Shown here in pieces: positions 47,393-59,679 of a DNA stretch of 64,000 bases. Positions within the stretch are counted from its first letter, which is position 1, and the number at the start of each line of letters is the position of its first letter. Below the pieces are notes generated by a model, which searched no databases, was not told where the DNA came from, and was given only the letters and a program-made list of their open reading frames with translations. This DNA comes from Diphasiastrum complanatum (lineage: Eukaryota; Streptophyta; Lycopodiopsida; Lycopodiales; Lycopodiaceae). The stretch lies in assembly GCA_029204225.1 (NCBI GenBank), contig CM055097.1, positions 58,580,651 through 58,644,650 on the forward strand, written 5' to 3'. The position numbers were made by a program, and so were the translations under genes.

Positions 47393-47930
47393 TTAAAGGG
47401 CTGCAAACTGCACCTTGGCATGATTTTTTAATAAATCACTAAATAGGATCAACTTTCTAATGCATATCAAAACCTCTCTAGATGATATCTCGAGGAAACA
47501 ACACAAAGAGTATGAAATTGATTCCAAACTATGAGAATCAAAATCATCTTTTTGTATTAAATCAAAATTTGGTACAACGTAAAACCTTTGATATAACTTA
47601 GAAACTATTCTCCTCAATCTACATGCTAATTGCGTATCTTTTGATGATAAAGCAACTCTTTTATGATGGCTTCCACATAAAAATGTATCTTCGAAGAGCT
47701 AGGTGAGATACATCTCAACAGCTTCTTGTATAGTCGATATTGCAACCCTAAGGACGACATGGTATTCATCCATTTTCTCCTTTATGAGACATAGTATTGG
47801 GGCTATGGAGATAAGAGATTTAGTATATTTCTGATATTCCTTGATCTCTTTGGTAGTTGCTGCTTCCTTCATTGTATTGGAGTGGGTGGTTGCGTCCTCT
47901 GAAGTTTCTTGCTAGCCCATGGTGGCGGTG
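47393..47930 (-). pseudogene. unassigned reading frame with two stops
   Basis: Not recognised. A minus-strand frame runs for about 175 codons with one early stop and one central stop: SEDATTHSNTMKEAATTKEI, YQKYTKSLISIAPILCLIKE, ISTIQEAVEMYLT, stop, CGSHHKRVALSSKDTQLACR, LYQRFYVVPNFDLIQKDDFD. The low density of stops in AT-rich DNA suggests former coding sequence. Confidence 0.3.
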
Positions 47931-48139
47931 ATGTGCTTGATTACATTGCAGTTTCACATACATATGTAAATCTCACATGTGTGGAGTTCCCACGTGTGGA
48001 GGGTAGGCATAATTCTTTTAGATCATTGATGTTGAGTTTTAATAGTTAATAGGGTACCTAATCGAGTTCTAGTAAAATTGTGACACTTGTTACACATTGT
48101 TCGGATTGAAATACATCTATTTGGCCCTCAGCAAAATTT

Positions 48140-48440
48140 GAATGGTTGGTGTTTCTCCAAGGTAGATAAATCTAGTGCTTGATAGCTTGTTGAAAAGCTA
48201 GTGAGGTCTAGTTTGTGATGCAATTGATTTCATGTGAATTGGATGTGTCTTGATGAAGTTATAAACTTTCAAAGTGAGGTGGTTAGGGCACCCAACCTGG
48301 TTGGACACATCAAGTTTGACTCACATCTAGCTTGTTTCATCAAAAAACTCATGCTTTTGCTTGCCAATCTAGTCTAAGTGAGATCTAGGTGTGATTTTGA
48401 AGCCATAGCCACATAGTTTCATGCAAATCAAGTGGTGACT
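48140..48440. repeat. right arm of a long inverted repeat
   Basis: Inverted copy of 44572-44890, the 5' untranslated region of the copia relic. A short further match (47960-48000 with 45780-45825) extends to the LTR end, the LTR body between being absent here. Confidence 0.75.
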
Positions 48441-48535
48441 TCCCTCCAAGCAAGCCGCCTGACATACATCAAACCTAACTGACTCAAAACTTCGAGAAAT
48501 TGTGTCATTGCAAAAGGACAATCAATGTATAAAGG

Positions 48536-48975
48536 TCGAAAAACCCTTTCTCCATGTCAACTAAAGTAAAGTGTGGCATGCAAAAGAGGCTTTTGCCACA
48601 CCAACTCATGTAAAAGTATTTAATTTTTTTTTTCATTAGTAACAAATGTCCTTTGCTATTTTCCAGGCATGGGATCTCAATTACGTACATGTTGCGTAGT
48701 TGAGCCCTTAGCCAAGGCCCAAGCCTTAAAAGCTAAAACTACCACCACATTTTAGTCTTTAGCATTGACTTTTTTCTAAGCTCCATTGACCAACCTCAAC
48801 ACATAGTTTTTCCTTTGCAAGACAAGGCCAACAAATTATCAAAGTGCAAACAGAAGATTCTAAGAATCTATGGTACGATGAGATCCCATAGTATTAGTCC
48901 ACCACATGCAGATTGAATAACTTGGTCTATAAAGCTTTGACATGTGGTAAAAGGAACTGCAAGCTATTTACGAAA
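48536..48975. repeat. segmental direct duplication, copy 1
   Basis: Matches 49376-49815: AACCCTTTCTCCATGTCAA, CTTAGCCAAGGCCCAAGCCT, TAGATTCTAAGAATCTATGG and AAAAGGAACTGCAAGCTATTTA. Copy spacing is 840 bp. Confidence 0.85.
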
Positions 48976-49375
48976 AATCGAATATAGAAATCACTCCACA
49001 CATCACAAGTAGTTGACACCTATTTAAGGAAGGAAGGATGTTCATTAACACAGAGATAAAGTGATATATTAAGTGTAGAGTGATAAATGGGTCAAAGCAC
49101 CACTTACAAAACCATTTGTTGCAAGTATCTTTGGAGAGCCAACTATGATAGCAAATAAATAGCCACAAAAATTTGCTTTGCTATGACCTAATGCAAGGTA
49201 AAAAAAAAGTAATAACTTTGACCTTCAAGATGTAGGATGGCGTTCTCTCTTCAAAAACAAGTCATCTACTAAAAAGTTGAACTATAAAGATACGAAGTCC
49301 CATATACCCATCCACTACGTTGCAAAATCATGGAATGTTGTCCCAAAAATTGTTGGGAGGTGGCCTTTATGGCAA

Positions 49376-49815
49376 TGAGGAAAAACCCTTTCTCCATGTC
49401 AATTGAAGTAAAATGTGTCATGCAAAAAAGGTGTGAAGCAAAGTGTGGCATGCAAAAGAGTCTTTGCCACGACAACTCATGTCCTTTGCTATTTTTCATG
49501 CATGCATAATCTCAATCACATACATGTTGTGTAAATTGAGCCCTTAGCCAAGGCCCGAGCCTCAAAAGCTAAGACTAAAACCACGTTTTAGTCTTTAACG
49601 TTGACTTTTTTTTCCAAGCTCCATTCACCAACTTCAACACATACTATTGTGTTTGCAAGGCAAGACCAACAAATTATCAAAATGCAAACATAGATTCTAA
49701 GAATCTATGGTACGATGAGACCCGATAGTATCAGTCCACCACATGTAGATTGAATAACTTGGGGTATAAAGCTTTGACATGACTAAAAGGAACTGCAAGC
49801 TATTTAAGAACATCT
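49376..49815. repeat. segmental direct duplication, copy 2
   Basis: Second copy of 48536-48975 with small insertions, including a doubled GTGTGGCATGCAAAA(G) phrase. A third, partial copy (TTACATGTTGCGTAATTGAG to GCAAGGCAAGG) lies at about 49829-49900. Confidence 0.85.
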
Positions 49816-49900
49816 TTTGAAAGAAGCCTTACATGTTGCGTAATTGAGTCCTTAGCCAAGGCCCGACCTCAAGTCATATTATTGCCTTTGCAAGGCAAGG

Positions 49901-52800
49901 CAAAAAATGAGTTTGTTAAAAAGTTGACCTTGACTCAATGCTGGAAAAAGTACAAACAAAAACTTAATGCATGTGAAATCATGTGGATGCGGAATAGTAC
50001 TTGGGGTGTCGAGGAATGCCCTAAAGGCTCCTCAAAACGTGGTCGCTTGTCCTTTATTCCAGCCTGGGATGTAGCATCTTTTCCCACTCCAGACCTATGC
50101 TCAAAGTGATTGTTAGCCCCCTTGTGTGACTTGGCTGCCCAACAAATTGCACTGATTGTTGCTAGAGGTCAAGAGGAGGCCAACAGAGGAGAATGTGTTA
50201 GAGCCAGAGCCAAAGTTTATACCATCTATCCCTGAAGCTGACAAATATAGGAGTAGTTGTTATAGGCGGCAACAATTCAACAATTTAAAACATAGATGAA
50301 CATTTTGTGCTTTAATCTAATTTGGATTTCTTATGCTAGCACAACAATTATTTAGCCAGAAATAAGCATAAAGAACCTCTCCTTCCCTACAAGCAAATTT
50401 AGATTAGAGCAAATGCCCCTCCAGTGACGCGATAGTATATCAATGCATGCATTTCCAAAATATAAAATGCACCCATGAACAAAAAATTATGCCCAAGGAT
50501 TAATATGCACAACAGTTAAAGCTTCTGTTGACCAATTCAGGAAGCAATTGTGCTTGCTATTGGTGCTCTAATGGTATACTAACCACAACGTTGCTACACC
50601 CCACAGAAAAGTGGTTGTTCATCTACTCTTTTGTGGGCTGTAAAGACAATATGATTCCTCTTAGCACAAGCACATCAATCAACCCTAACTCCAGCGAAAT
50701 TCAATTTTCCAATGATCGTGCAAAAATCAAATTAAAATCTATCCCTCCCCCCTCTACATCTCTCTCTGTATGCCTATTTTACGATCCCCAAACCCTAAAA
50801 ATAAAACCTTAACCCTAGCTCAAACAAGCAATGAAATATTTTTCATGCAATTAGTCAAGCGCAATTATGCAACCACTTTCATGTGAGCCCTCCAACAAGG
50901 TCCAAACCTTATACCACCTTCAAAATTCAGACCACCACCATGTTGACTTTCTAGTATTTGCCCTTCCAAAGCCAACAAAGCAAAAGCATCCGCCTACATT
51001 TGAGCTTGGGCTTAGAGATGGTGGGTAGGGTAAGATTCATGCCTCGTGCTTTGAGGGTCCATCTTTACTTATTTATTAGAGGCTGAATTCTCAAGTTGGA
51101 TGATGAAAACTACTATTTTGTGCGTGAATCATGAATCAGCAGATTTAGTTGCTGCAAAGCTACCTACATTGTTCAGGGAAAAGCCAGTGTTGTAACTGCT
51201 TGCTGTGGACAAAACGCTGCCTGCAATGGAGCCACCCAGGGAACCTTTTATGACAAAGCTCAAAGCTGCTTTCGGCATTCTTCTTGCAATTAACGTTTCT
51301 GTGGGTGGTAAACAATTTTTTTCTTTGAGCTTTTTGTGTAAGCCTTGGTTGTCAGTCTCAGTGTTTTTCATCCAATTCTTACTGCGTGGAATCAGTAAAG
51401 CCTAAATCCAATGCTGCTTTGAAACAATCACCAGTGAGATTGGATGATTCTGAACTTTTTGGACTGATTCATTGCTTTTTACCTGCTAAAAGCCTCCTGA
51501 AGAACTACTGCATATGTATGTTTTCCCTGCAAGAGCTTCTTCACCCACAAAAGCAGAGCAGATTATGGGGAATGCAAATGATTGGTCATGTTAGAATTGT
51601 TGTTTTCCAGTATTTGGCCTTCGTGCATTTTCGCCAGCCAAGGTTTAAGTGCCTTAGGGTGAAGAATATGTCAAGAATTTCTTCGTTCCTTGAATGTTGG
51701 GAGTTTAGTGGAGCTTGTTCCTTTCATAGCGAAGCACAAGTTCGTCTTCAGAGCATTTGTCAGGTGTCTTCTCATGCTATGCACTGATGTATTTTCTTTC
51801 TTCAACAAATTGGAGCATTTGTAACTTATATCATACAGTTGACACTAAACTGATGTGAATGTGCTCCTACAAAAGAATGTTGCTAGGCCATCTCCTACAA
51901 AAATATTTGGAAGCATTCTCCTATAAAGAATTCTTGTATAAAAATTATCAACTGTAAAATGATCAATAGAGATCCTACTATCGATTTGGCAGCCTTTAAG
52001 GGAACCTTTCAACAAGCTGGGCACAAGTACTCACTGGTTCAAGAGCATGCAACGACTTACCGTAAGGATTCCCTTAATTTGGATCTTCATAAGGCAGTTG
52101 CAGGTATAAGGTAACGAACACTCTTTGATCGCCCATCCGTAGAATTCATCCAGACTCACCTCACCCTTGTGCACTGGAGCTACCGAGGATATGTACATTG
52201 AGCACGATCGAGATTTTGGCAATACCACTCATAGTATTCACCACTTCTCGGGTAGATAGAATGAATGGCACTAGAGGCCTCCTTCCCCTATTTATAGTAC
52301 ATGTAGGCCCCTCCGAATACCGAGATTTTGTATAGTTCCTAAGTTTATGCCATTGTACCTCTAAGACTTTCTTTGGCCCCTTGGGTACAAAGGATGTCGG
52401 ATTCTCCAACTAAAATAGCTCATCTTTGGGAAAAAGGTTGTCCTTTATACCTAGTTGTTCCTTCAAATGACACATGGAATGAATACATGATGCAACATTC
52501 TCCGTTAAAGAAGATCTACTTGACATGTGATCAAATTTATGTATTGAACCCAAACTCAATAATTGGGAGTACTTCTCCCGATCAAATTGTCATTCGAAAA
52601 GAAGTGCGGTGGAACCAATCGTAGTCTCTCGAAGACACATTTCACTTTGCAGAAATCTTCAAAGACACCCATTCGGTGCTCATAAAGAGCAAAGTGCGCC
52701 CAAGGCTGAGCAAAAAGACGAGAACTTTCTCATAAAGCAGGGCAAGGACTAGATGGACACTGCTGTTTCCCAAAGTGGGAAAAGTGCATCAAGCTCGACT
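49901..52800. other. no gene confidently recognised
   Basis: Two exon-like stretches deserve note: minus strand 51371-51129 (ETLIARRMPKAALSFVIKGS) and plus strand 51386-51787 (SVKPKSNAALKQSPVRLDD). Neither could be assigned to a family. Plus-strand frame 52373-52624 may belong to the gypsy relic downstream. Confidence 0.3.
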
Positions 52801-52828
52801 GCGTGGATTATGTCAAGCACAAATCGAC

Positions 52829-53745
52829 AACTTATGTTTCTTTTGTATGGAGAAAGAGTATCTTTCTGAAGATTGCATCGCATAAGAAGACTAGGAACAA
52901 CTCAAATTCTTTAAGGCTCTAGGTAACTCTAGTATTCCTTATTGTGATTTATTCTTAACAAATGACACAATTTGCGATTGTTGTTGGTTCATGCTCCGTT
53001 CGTGTTTGCTTTGGAAGCTGAAAAATGGTTGAAAGATTTTGACTACTATGTCTATCTATGTTTTTTGAAAGATGTTATCCCTTACTTGAGGACTCATTTG
53101 AAGGTAGAGTGTTTAATAGGATTAGGCAAGACATCAGCAATGTTTTTCTAGAGTGTCTACTTCCCTCTAGGAGTGTAGACCATCAGATAGAGCAACTTCC
53201 CAATAGTGCCCCTGTATCATTGTTTTCTTATAGGGTTAGCTTGATTGAAAAAGGATGAAATTTCTCAGCAACTCCAAGAGTATCTTAGGATGGGTCACCT
53301 TCATCCTAGCCAGTCCCATTGGGGAGCACTAGTCCTTTGGTTACCAAAATGGATGGAGGCATTCGCCTGTGTGTCAACTATAAAAAGTTGAACAAAATGA
53401 CCATCAAAAATAGATATCCCTTATCTAAATGGATGATTTTGGGGAATTGGCATTTTGCGAGTAGATTTTTTGTGATTTTTGTGAAGAACTTGCAAAATTT
53501 TGTGAATTGGCAAGGTAATGAAAATTGTCGCAAAAATTCTGCAAGCCACTCATAGAATGTCAAAAGCCGATCTAATGTATTGTTTCAGATGGAGTAAAGT
53601 ATTTGTCTAAGATTGATCAGGCTATCATCATGTAAGAATTAAGAAGGAAGACATTCCTAAAACTGGTTCTTGAACCAGGTGTGGCCATTGTGAGTTTATG
53701 GTGTCATCGTTTGGACTAACTAATGCACTTGCCCAGACAGGTACT
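52829..53745 (+). pseudogene. gypsy relic: zinc knuckle and reverse transcriptase N-terminus
   Basis: At about 52829 the codons give CFFCMEKEYLSEDC, a gag CCHC knuckle with His changed to Tyr. From 53101 RT begins (FNRIRQDISNVFLECLLPSR, SVDHQIEQLPNSAPVSLF), a stop, then MDGGIRLCVNYKKLNKMTIK and NRYPLSK. About 130 bp of unrelated sequence interrupt it before VKYLSKIDQ, HCEFMVSSFGLTNALAQT. No catalytic YxDD follows. Confidence 0.7.
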
Positions 53746-53760
53746 CACTACAACAACAAG

Positions 53761-54001
53761 TTATCGTGTTATATTAGACTATACCATAAGGGTCATATGT
53801 TCACATGTGTAAGTAGTACACCCTTTCAAAGCTTCAAAAAAGAGTGTTTTTGATGAAAATTTCAGCATAAAGTGAGGAAAATTATCGTGTTATATTAGAC
53901 TATACCATAAGGGTCATATGTTCACATGTGTGAGTAGTACACCCTTTCAAAGCTTCAAAAAAGAGTGTCTTTGATGAAAATTTCAGCATAAAGTGCGGAA
54001 A
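53761..54001. repeat. 121-bp tandem duplication
   Basis: Copy 1 53761-53881 and copy 2 53882-54001/2 differ at only a handful of bases (GTAAGTAG/GTGAGTAG, TGTTTTTG/TGTCTTTG, GTGAGG/GTGCGG). This is recent. It directly follows the gypsy RT break. Confidence 0.95.
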
Positions 54002-55930
54002 TTGGCAAACCTAGAAGGCGGTACATCTACCACATTAAAGTAGCTGAATTCTTGGTGCATGCAAGATTCAACAAGATTTAGATAAAAAGTTATGTCGTGC
54101 AAGAAGACTTTTCCAAAAAGCAACCCAAGACAATAGTAGTTATGCGACACAAGGAGAATGCTACCAAGATTCATGAGAAACAAAAGACTAGCCGCAAAGG
54201 GAGTGCAATGGCATTAATTTTTTTGAATCAAGTATAGTTAATTTGAATCCTTGAGTACATTCTCAATGAAGACTAGCTAAAAATCAGAAGGAAGAAGTAT
54301 GGCTCATGATTCTTAGTCATCACTACCATCCTCCTGTTGATGTTCTATGAAGTTGTTGTAGTTTTCCCTTATAGTAATGACATCCTACTTCAAAAAGAAC
54401 TTGAGAGGTCTGTCATTTGAGTGTAGCGAAGATTTTTTGTCTGCAAATAGCGCCAAGGGGCTGCTAACCTTTGTGACCTAATGAGGTTTGCTACAATATC
54501 TCCAACTGGAAGAGATTGGACCTCTTCGACTTCAAGATTGTTGATGTCATTGCTCCTTACAGACTGCTGTCTAACACATTCTTCACCTCTAGATTCATTG
54601 TGAGATTCAGCAAGAGCAACTTAGCAAACAATTTTAAATTAAAAGTCAAGGTGATCACAAGGCTAGTGTCTAATACCATCATGTAACAATCTAAGTATAG
54701 TCAACTACACTAAATAACATAATTCTCCAATTACTTACACATTCAGAGCAAATATCAGAATAATTTTAGGTTGTTTAAGCTGTGTCAAATTTAGGTCTAT
54801 CTTCAAAGAAAACTATTGATTGAAGTAAAAAAATTTGATAATTAGAATATGCTATAAATAGGTATTGCAAAAGTAGATCTTTGCTAAAAAAAATTGACAA
54901 TTGCTAAAGAACGATTATTTCCAAGAACAATCATGTTTTCTTGAAATGGAAATTTCTAAAGCAGTAGATGCAATGTGTCAGATTCTTTTACTCTCCATGT
55001 CCTGTTTGTAAATATATAGAACAATAAAAAATGTAATTGTATATTTGTAATTAACAAACAGCTCTGCACCAGCCTGTGGTGACCTTTGTAATTACATTGT
55101 AAGTAGTTGATACTGGACTTTCAAAGTTGTGCTTAGCTTTGGCATGGGGTACTGAGTCTCTAATTATTCGTGGGGTACTGGGTCATGGGAAATTGCAGGT
55201 GGAGCTTTTCTCTGATGCTGCAATTTTTAAAAAAAATTTTACTGCTGCATATAATCGCTGTTAGAGCGGGAAAAATTTGGCTATAAAAGCTCTAAAAATA
55301 ATCTCTATTTCAGTCATGATTTCTGTTGGCACCTGCTGTAGAACTGAGCCCTAGTACTTTGCTAGGCTTGGAGCAATTGATTACGTGCAAACTCGTTGAA
55401 ACAGGATCTTCTGTTACTCGTGACTGCTGCTGATCTATTTTCAGATCTGTATCTACCAAAAGTTTGTGGAATCTGGCGGCAAAACATCTGTTTACGAGGT
55501 GCTTTGAGTTTGAAGCCTTGCTAGCACCTGCTGAAGTCTGGATCTCATGGTTATTGGTGGCTAAATGTCAGCAAAGCCTGTTACAGATCTGATGTTACCA
55601 GGGAGCGCATGGTTCCAGTCGATTTGTCCGTTTTGTGAGCTATAATACAAAGTCAAGTTGCAGACCTGTCCAGCGTGGTTTTTCCAGCTGGTAACTGTCC
55701 TTAGATCTTGCAATGTGCAATTGTTAAGCTTGCAGATCAGAGGGCAGAATCTTTTGGGTTTCTAGAGGACCTTTGATCATAGCTATCCAGTTGTGTAAGG
55801 TTCACTATAAGTATATGTATGTTTGCTTTTTGCTCGACATGTCAACTACTATATGTGAGAGTGACATGTGGCAAAACCAAACTAATCTTACTAAGAACCA
55901 AGACCGACAAATTAGGGAGGGGTTTTAAAC
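54002..55930. other. no recognised gene
   Basis: About 1.9 kb without known domains. The stretch 55050-55800 is richer in CTG/TGC words than its surroundings and may be LTR or 5' untranslated sequence of the gypsy relic that follows. Confidence 0.3.
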
Positions 55931-56212
55931 ATGTTTATTGATAAACTTCCATCTGTTCTACCCCCTAAAAGAAACTTGAAGCACAAAATTGAATCAATTT
56001 TTGGATATTCTCTTGTTAATAGACCACCTTATAGATTTAGTCTAAAAGAGGAGAGGAGAATGATTGAAGATTATCTCATTAAGGGGTAGATAGGGCCTAG
56101 CTTCTCTCCCTTTGCCTCTCCGATCATTTTAGTTAAGAAGAAGGATGGGTATCGGAGAATGTGTGGATTAGTGAGGCTTGAACAAGATCATTGTTAAGCA
56201 TTGATATCCTAT
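55931..56212 (+). pseudogene. gypsy reverse transcriptase, left half of a split relic
   Basis: Translation shows MFIDKLPSVLPPKRNLKHKI, NRPPYRFSLKEERRMIEDYL, one stop, IGPSFSPFASPIILVKKKDG and YRRMC, ending in KH-YPI at 56212. The frame resumes at 59680 across the copia insertion. Confidence 0.8.
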
Positions 56213-56534
56213 TGTCGGAAAGTGGTGTTGTGAAGATAGTTCTAGCTCGAAAAGAAACGAATGTCTAGAAAGAAAACTTTTTGTGCATGGTGGAATAAAC
56301 TATCTTCCCTTTTTCACAATGCATGACTACGCCTATCAATTTCAAACAAAACAATAGTGATAGAAATCACGTTTGATCTTATAGTAACTAACTTTGGAAT
56401 CGTCAGTACTACAGTGATTACGTAGCCAACCAATTAATCATCGAAAATTATCAAACAAATAATTAGTCGCGAAGAACTCCAGAAAACGCATACATTCTGA
56501 GACGAAGCTGAACGCAATAAAGGATAGTATTGAT

Positions 56535-58049
56535 TCAAAACGAAACAGAAGTAAATGAGTACAATAAGTTGCGAATCGAAGCCGCGTACTCTATGCTATC
56601 TCTGAGTACACAAAATCTTCTGTGTGACTCCAAACTTAATGCTTTAGTAATAACATCTGATGTCATATCTTGCGTTCTACAGTACTGCAATCTGACCTCT
56701 TCGTTGAGAACTTTGCTTCTGACGAAATGAAACTTCAGTTCAATGTGCTTACTCATGGAATGAAATCTAGGGTTGGCTGATAAAGAGATGGCACTTTGAT
56801 TATCACAAAATAATGTCGTCGGAGCATATTGATTCAGACCGATATCTGAGAGTAAATTCCTCAACCAAATTGCTTCCTTTGTAGCTTGAGAGGCTGCGAT
56901 ATACTTTGATTCAGTGGAAGATAGAGCTATTGAAGATTGCTTGCGACTGTTCCAAGAAACTGGACCATTGTTGAGGAAGAATGTGAATCCGGAAGTAGAT
57001 TTACGAGTGTCTACATCTCTTGCCCAACTTGCATCTGTGTAACCATTGAGTAAATTGAGTTTGTCGTTGCCGACTGCTCCATAACAAATGCAAAACTCCA
57101 TAGTAGCTTGAAGATATCTCATGACTATGATAAGAGCCTTCCAATGTGTTATACCAGGGTTAGTCATAAACTGACTGAGAGAGTTGACTGCAAAAGCTAT
57201 GTCTGGCCTGGTACAGATCATGGCGTACATAAGAGATCCTATAATAGAATGATAAGGATACTCACGCATCTGCTGCTTCTCATGAATTGTTTGGGGACAC
57301 TGGTCCTTTGACAATTTGAGTCCTGGTTCCATTGGTGAGAGAGCTAACTTGCAATTCATCAGATTGTATCTGACTAATATGTTGTAGATGTACCTTTGTT
57401 GTGTAATGAAAACCAACTTCAGCTTTCTGTCTCTGTGGATTTGAATACCAAGGCAGAAATGAGCTTCACCCAGAATGGTCATGTCGAATTCGGAAGATAG
57501 CATTGTCTTAGCCTCTTTTATCAGATCGGTACTGTTGCTGAAAAGCAATGTATCATCCACGTACAGAGTGATAATGATAAAAGACTGCTGCACTGCTTTG
57601 AAGTAAACGTTTGAATCAGAAGAGCTAGGTGTGTAGCCGTGATCAATAAGGAAAGTATTGATCCTTTGAAACCGTGCTCGAGCAGATTGCTTCAAGCCAT
57701 AAAGTGCCTTATGGAGTTTACAAACATGATTGTGTTTACCCTCGATAATATAACCTTCGGGTTGCACCATGTAAATGTCTTCTTCGATAACCCCATTGAG
57801 ATATGTTGTCTGTACATCCATTTGATGTATTTCCAAATCTGCTGCAGCGGCAAATGATAGCAAAAGTCGAATAGAAGAATGCTTGACTACTGGACTGAAG
57901 GTCTCAGTGTAATCGACGTCGTATACCTGAGAAAATCCTCTGGCTACAAGTCGTGCCTTTCTCCTATTGATGCTTCCATCTGCGTTGTACTTGACTTTGA
58001 AAATCCATTTGCAATCAAGTACGTTTCTGCTGGCAGGTAATTTGTCCAT
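56535..58049 (-). pseudogene. copia reverse transcriptase and RNase H, long intact frame
   Basis: An uninterrupted 504-codon frame. RT blocks: NVLDCKWIFKVKYNADGSIN, RLVARGFSQVYDVDYTETFS, EIHQMDVQTTYLNGVIEEDI (first Asp) and ITLYVDDTLLF (YVDD). RNase H: GYTDASWARDVDTRKSTSGF, SSTESKYIAASQATKEAIWL and LFCDNQSAISLSANPRFHSM, so its acidic residues are present. The last ~25 codons (from about SIEYAASIRN) are LTR sequence, reached by a deletion that removed the polypurine tract and LTR start. Catalytically it looks sound, but it is truncated at the N-terminus relative to the polyprotein. Confidence 0.85.
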
Positions 58050-59389
58050 GTCTGGTTCTTGATAAGAGATGAATACTCTTTATCCAGAGCTTCTTTCCAG
58101 AGATCTGAATCAGGCTGATTGAGTGCCTCTTGGACAGACGTCGGTTCCTGAACAAGATAGGCTGCAGACTCGTCGATATACCGGTTAGGTGGTCTACTTG
58201 TCCTTGATGATCTTTTGGGTAATACAGGAAGTTGATTATTTCCATCATATTGTAGTTGCTAATCTGCAACATCATCATCTTCTGATCCGTCGTCGATTTG
58301 TTGTTCATCAAGAGTAGAGGAGCTTGGACCTTCAATAGGAATAGTCGACTGGGGAACTGGAAAGTTCAAAGCGTCAAGAGAATATGATAGGTCGGCTACA
58401 TGGGAACTGCCCTTTCCTTTGAGGCGTTGAAACTGATCTTTGATGAAGATGACATCCCGGCTAGTGGATATCTTCGACTCGATGGGATCGAACAACTTGT
58501 AGGCTTGATCTGAAGTAGTGTAGCTGATGAAAACACATTTGATACTCTGGAAGTCGAGCTTCTTCCTGAGATTATGAGGAATCTGCACAAAAGCAGTACA
58601 TCCAAAAACTCGTAAGTTTGATAAAGAAGGTTTGGTACTTGTCCAAACTTCGAATGGTGTTTTGTCTGAGAGGCCTTTAGTAGGACATTTGTTCTGAATA
58701 TAAGTTGCCGTTGAATGTTCTGAAGTGTCGAATGTGATAACATGCACTTTGCCGATTCAACTAAGGTTCTGTTCTTTCTCTCAGCAAGACCATTTGACTG
58801 AGGCGAATAGGAAGTAATGTATTGTTGCTCAATGCCGTTGTTAAGGCAATAATGTTTGAATTCATTGGAGATGTATTCTCCCCCGTTATTTGACCTCAGT
58901 GCCAGTTTGATTTTCAGCACGCTCTTTGAACTGTCTGAATTTGATGAAAGCCTCTGACTTCTGTTTATTATAATAAACAGCTGTTCTTCTGGGGAATTTG
59001 TCAACAAAGGTAATGAAGTACTTTGCATCTAGCAATGAAGGAGTTTGCATAGGTCCACATATATCTGTATGAACAACATCTAACAGATCTTTTGCTGCAT
59101 GCCTATGGTTTGATCTAAAAGGAATCCTAGTCTGCTTTTCAAAGATGCAGCTATAACAGACAGGGAGATCGACCTTACCAGAAGGATAGTCGAGATCAAG
59201 AACCATGGATTGTCTGGACATGTTCAAAATAGATGCATGATTCATGTGTCCTAAGCGATGATGCCATAGTAATGCTTTATTGACTAGAACAGAAGTTTTC
59301 AAGGCTTGGCTAGACTCAGAATAGCAATGTGCCAATCTATATAAGTAACCCTGCCTCTTGCCGAATGCAAGGATCTTATTACTCTGCAT
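58050..59389 (-). pseudogene. copia GAG-pre-integrase and integrase, frameshifted
   Basis: The minus frame from 59389 shows GYLYRLAHCYSESSQALKTS, LLWHHRLGHMNHASILNMSR, LPVCYSCIFEKQTRIPF and VVHTDICGPMQTPSL (first Asp). A shift leads to LALRSNNGGEYISNEFKHYC, where the second catalytic Asp (usual RSDNGGEY) is Asn, and to SNGLAERKNRTLVESAKCML with the Glu retained. Then come KPSLSNLRVFGCTAFVQIPH, KCVFISYTTSDQAYKLFDP and the acidic linker. Confidence 0.85.
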
Positions 59390-59679
59390 TGATCAGATTC
59401 GAATTCTACGTTATGACCTAAATCTGTAATTCTACTCACTGATAACATATTTGTGGAGAGTTTAGGAACATTTAAAACGAGTTGAAGATCTCACGTTGAT
59501 TGTGAATGCGCCTTTGTCCACTTCGACCTGGGGAGATGATGAAACTGTGTTTGCTTGTTGATCAGGTTGCTTGGCTGCGTTCTTTGCTTGGAGAATTCGA
59601 CAATCCTTGATCTCATGGTTATTGCGCTTGCAATACCTGTAAAACATCCTCGATTGGTAAGAAGGAGAATAATCCAACA
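59390..59679 (-). pseudogene. copia gag zinc-knuckle and protease-region fragment
   Basis: Minus-strand frames show FYRYCKRNNHEIKDCRILQA, a CCHC-like knuckle lacking its first Cys, then a frame with PKLSTNMLSVSRITDLGHNV, the segment after the copia protease. The catalytic protease motif is missing. The fragment starts only a few bases inside the element's right end. Confidence 0.6.

Larger units (their letters stand above)
56213..59679 (-). mobile_element. copia element inserted in a gypsy relic, 5' LTR lost
   Basis: The word CCTAT flanks the element on both sides (56208-56212 and 59680-59684), a plausible 5-bp target duplication. Element termini read TGTCGG at left and CCAACA at right, near-perfect inverted ends. 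On the minus strand the order is truncated gag knuckle, protease region, GAG-pre-integrase, integrase, RT, RNase H, and a 3' LTR fragment (56213-56580). Only the outermost bases of the 5' LTR remain before gag, so a deletion or abnormal integration removed it. Confidence 0.75.
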
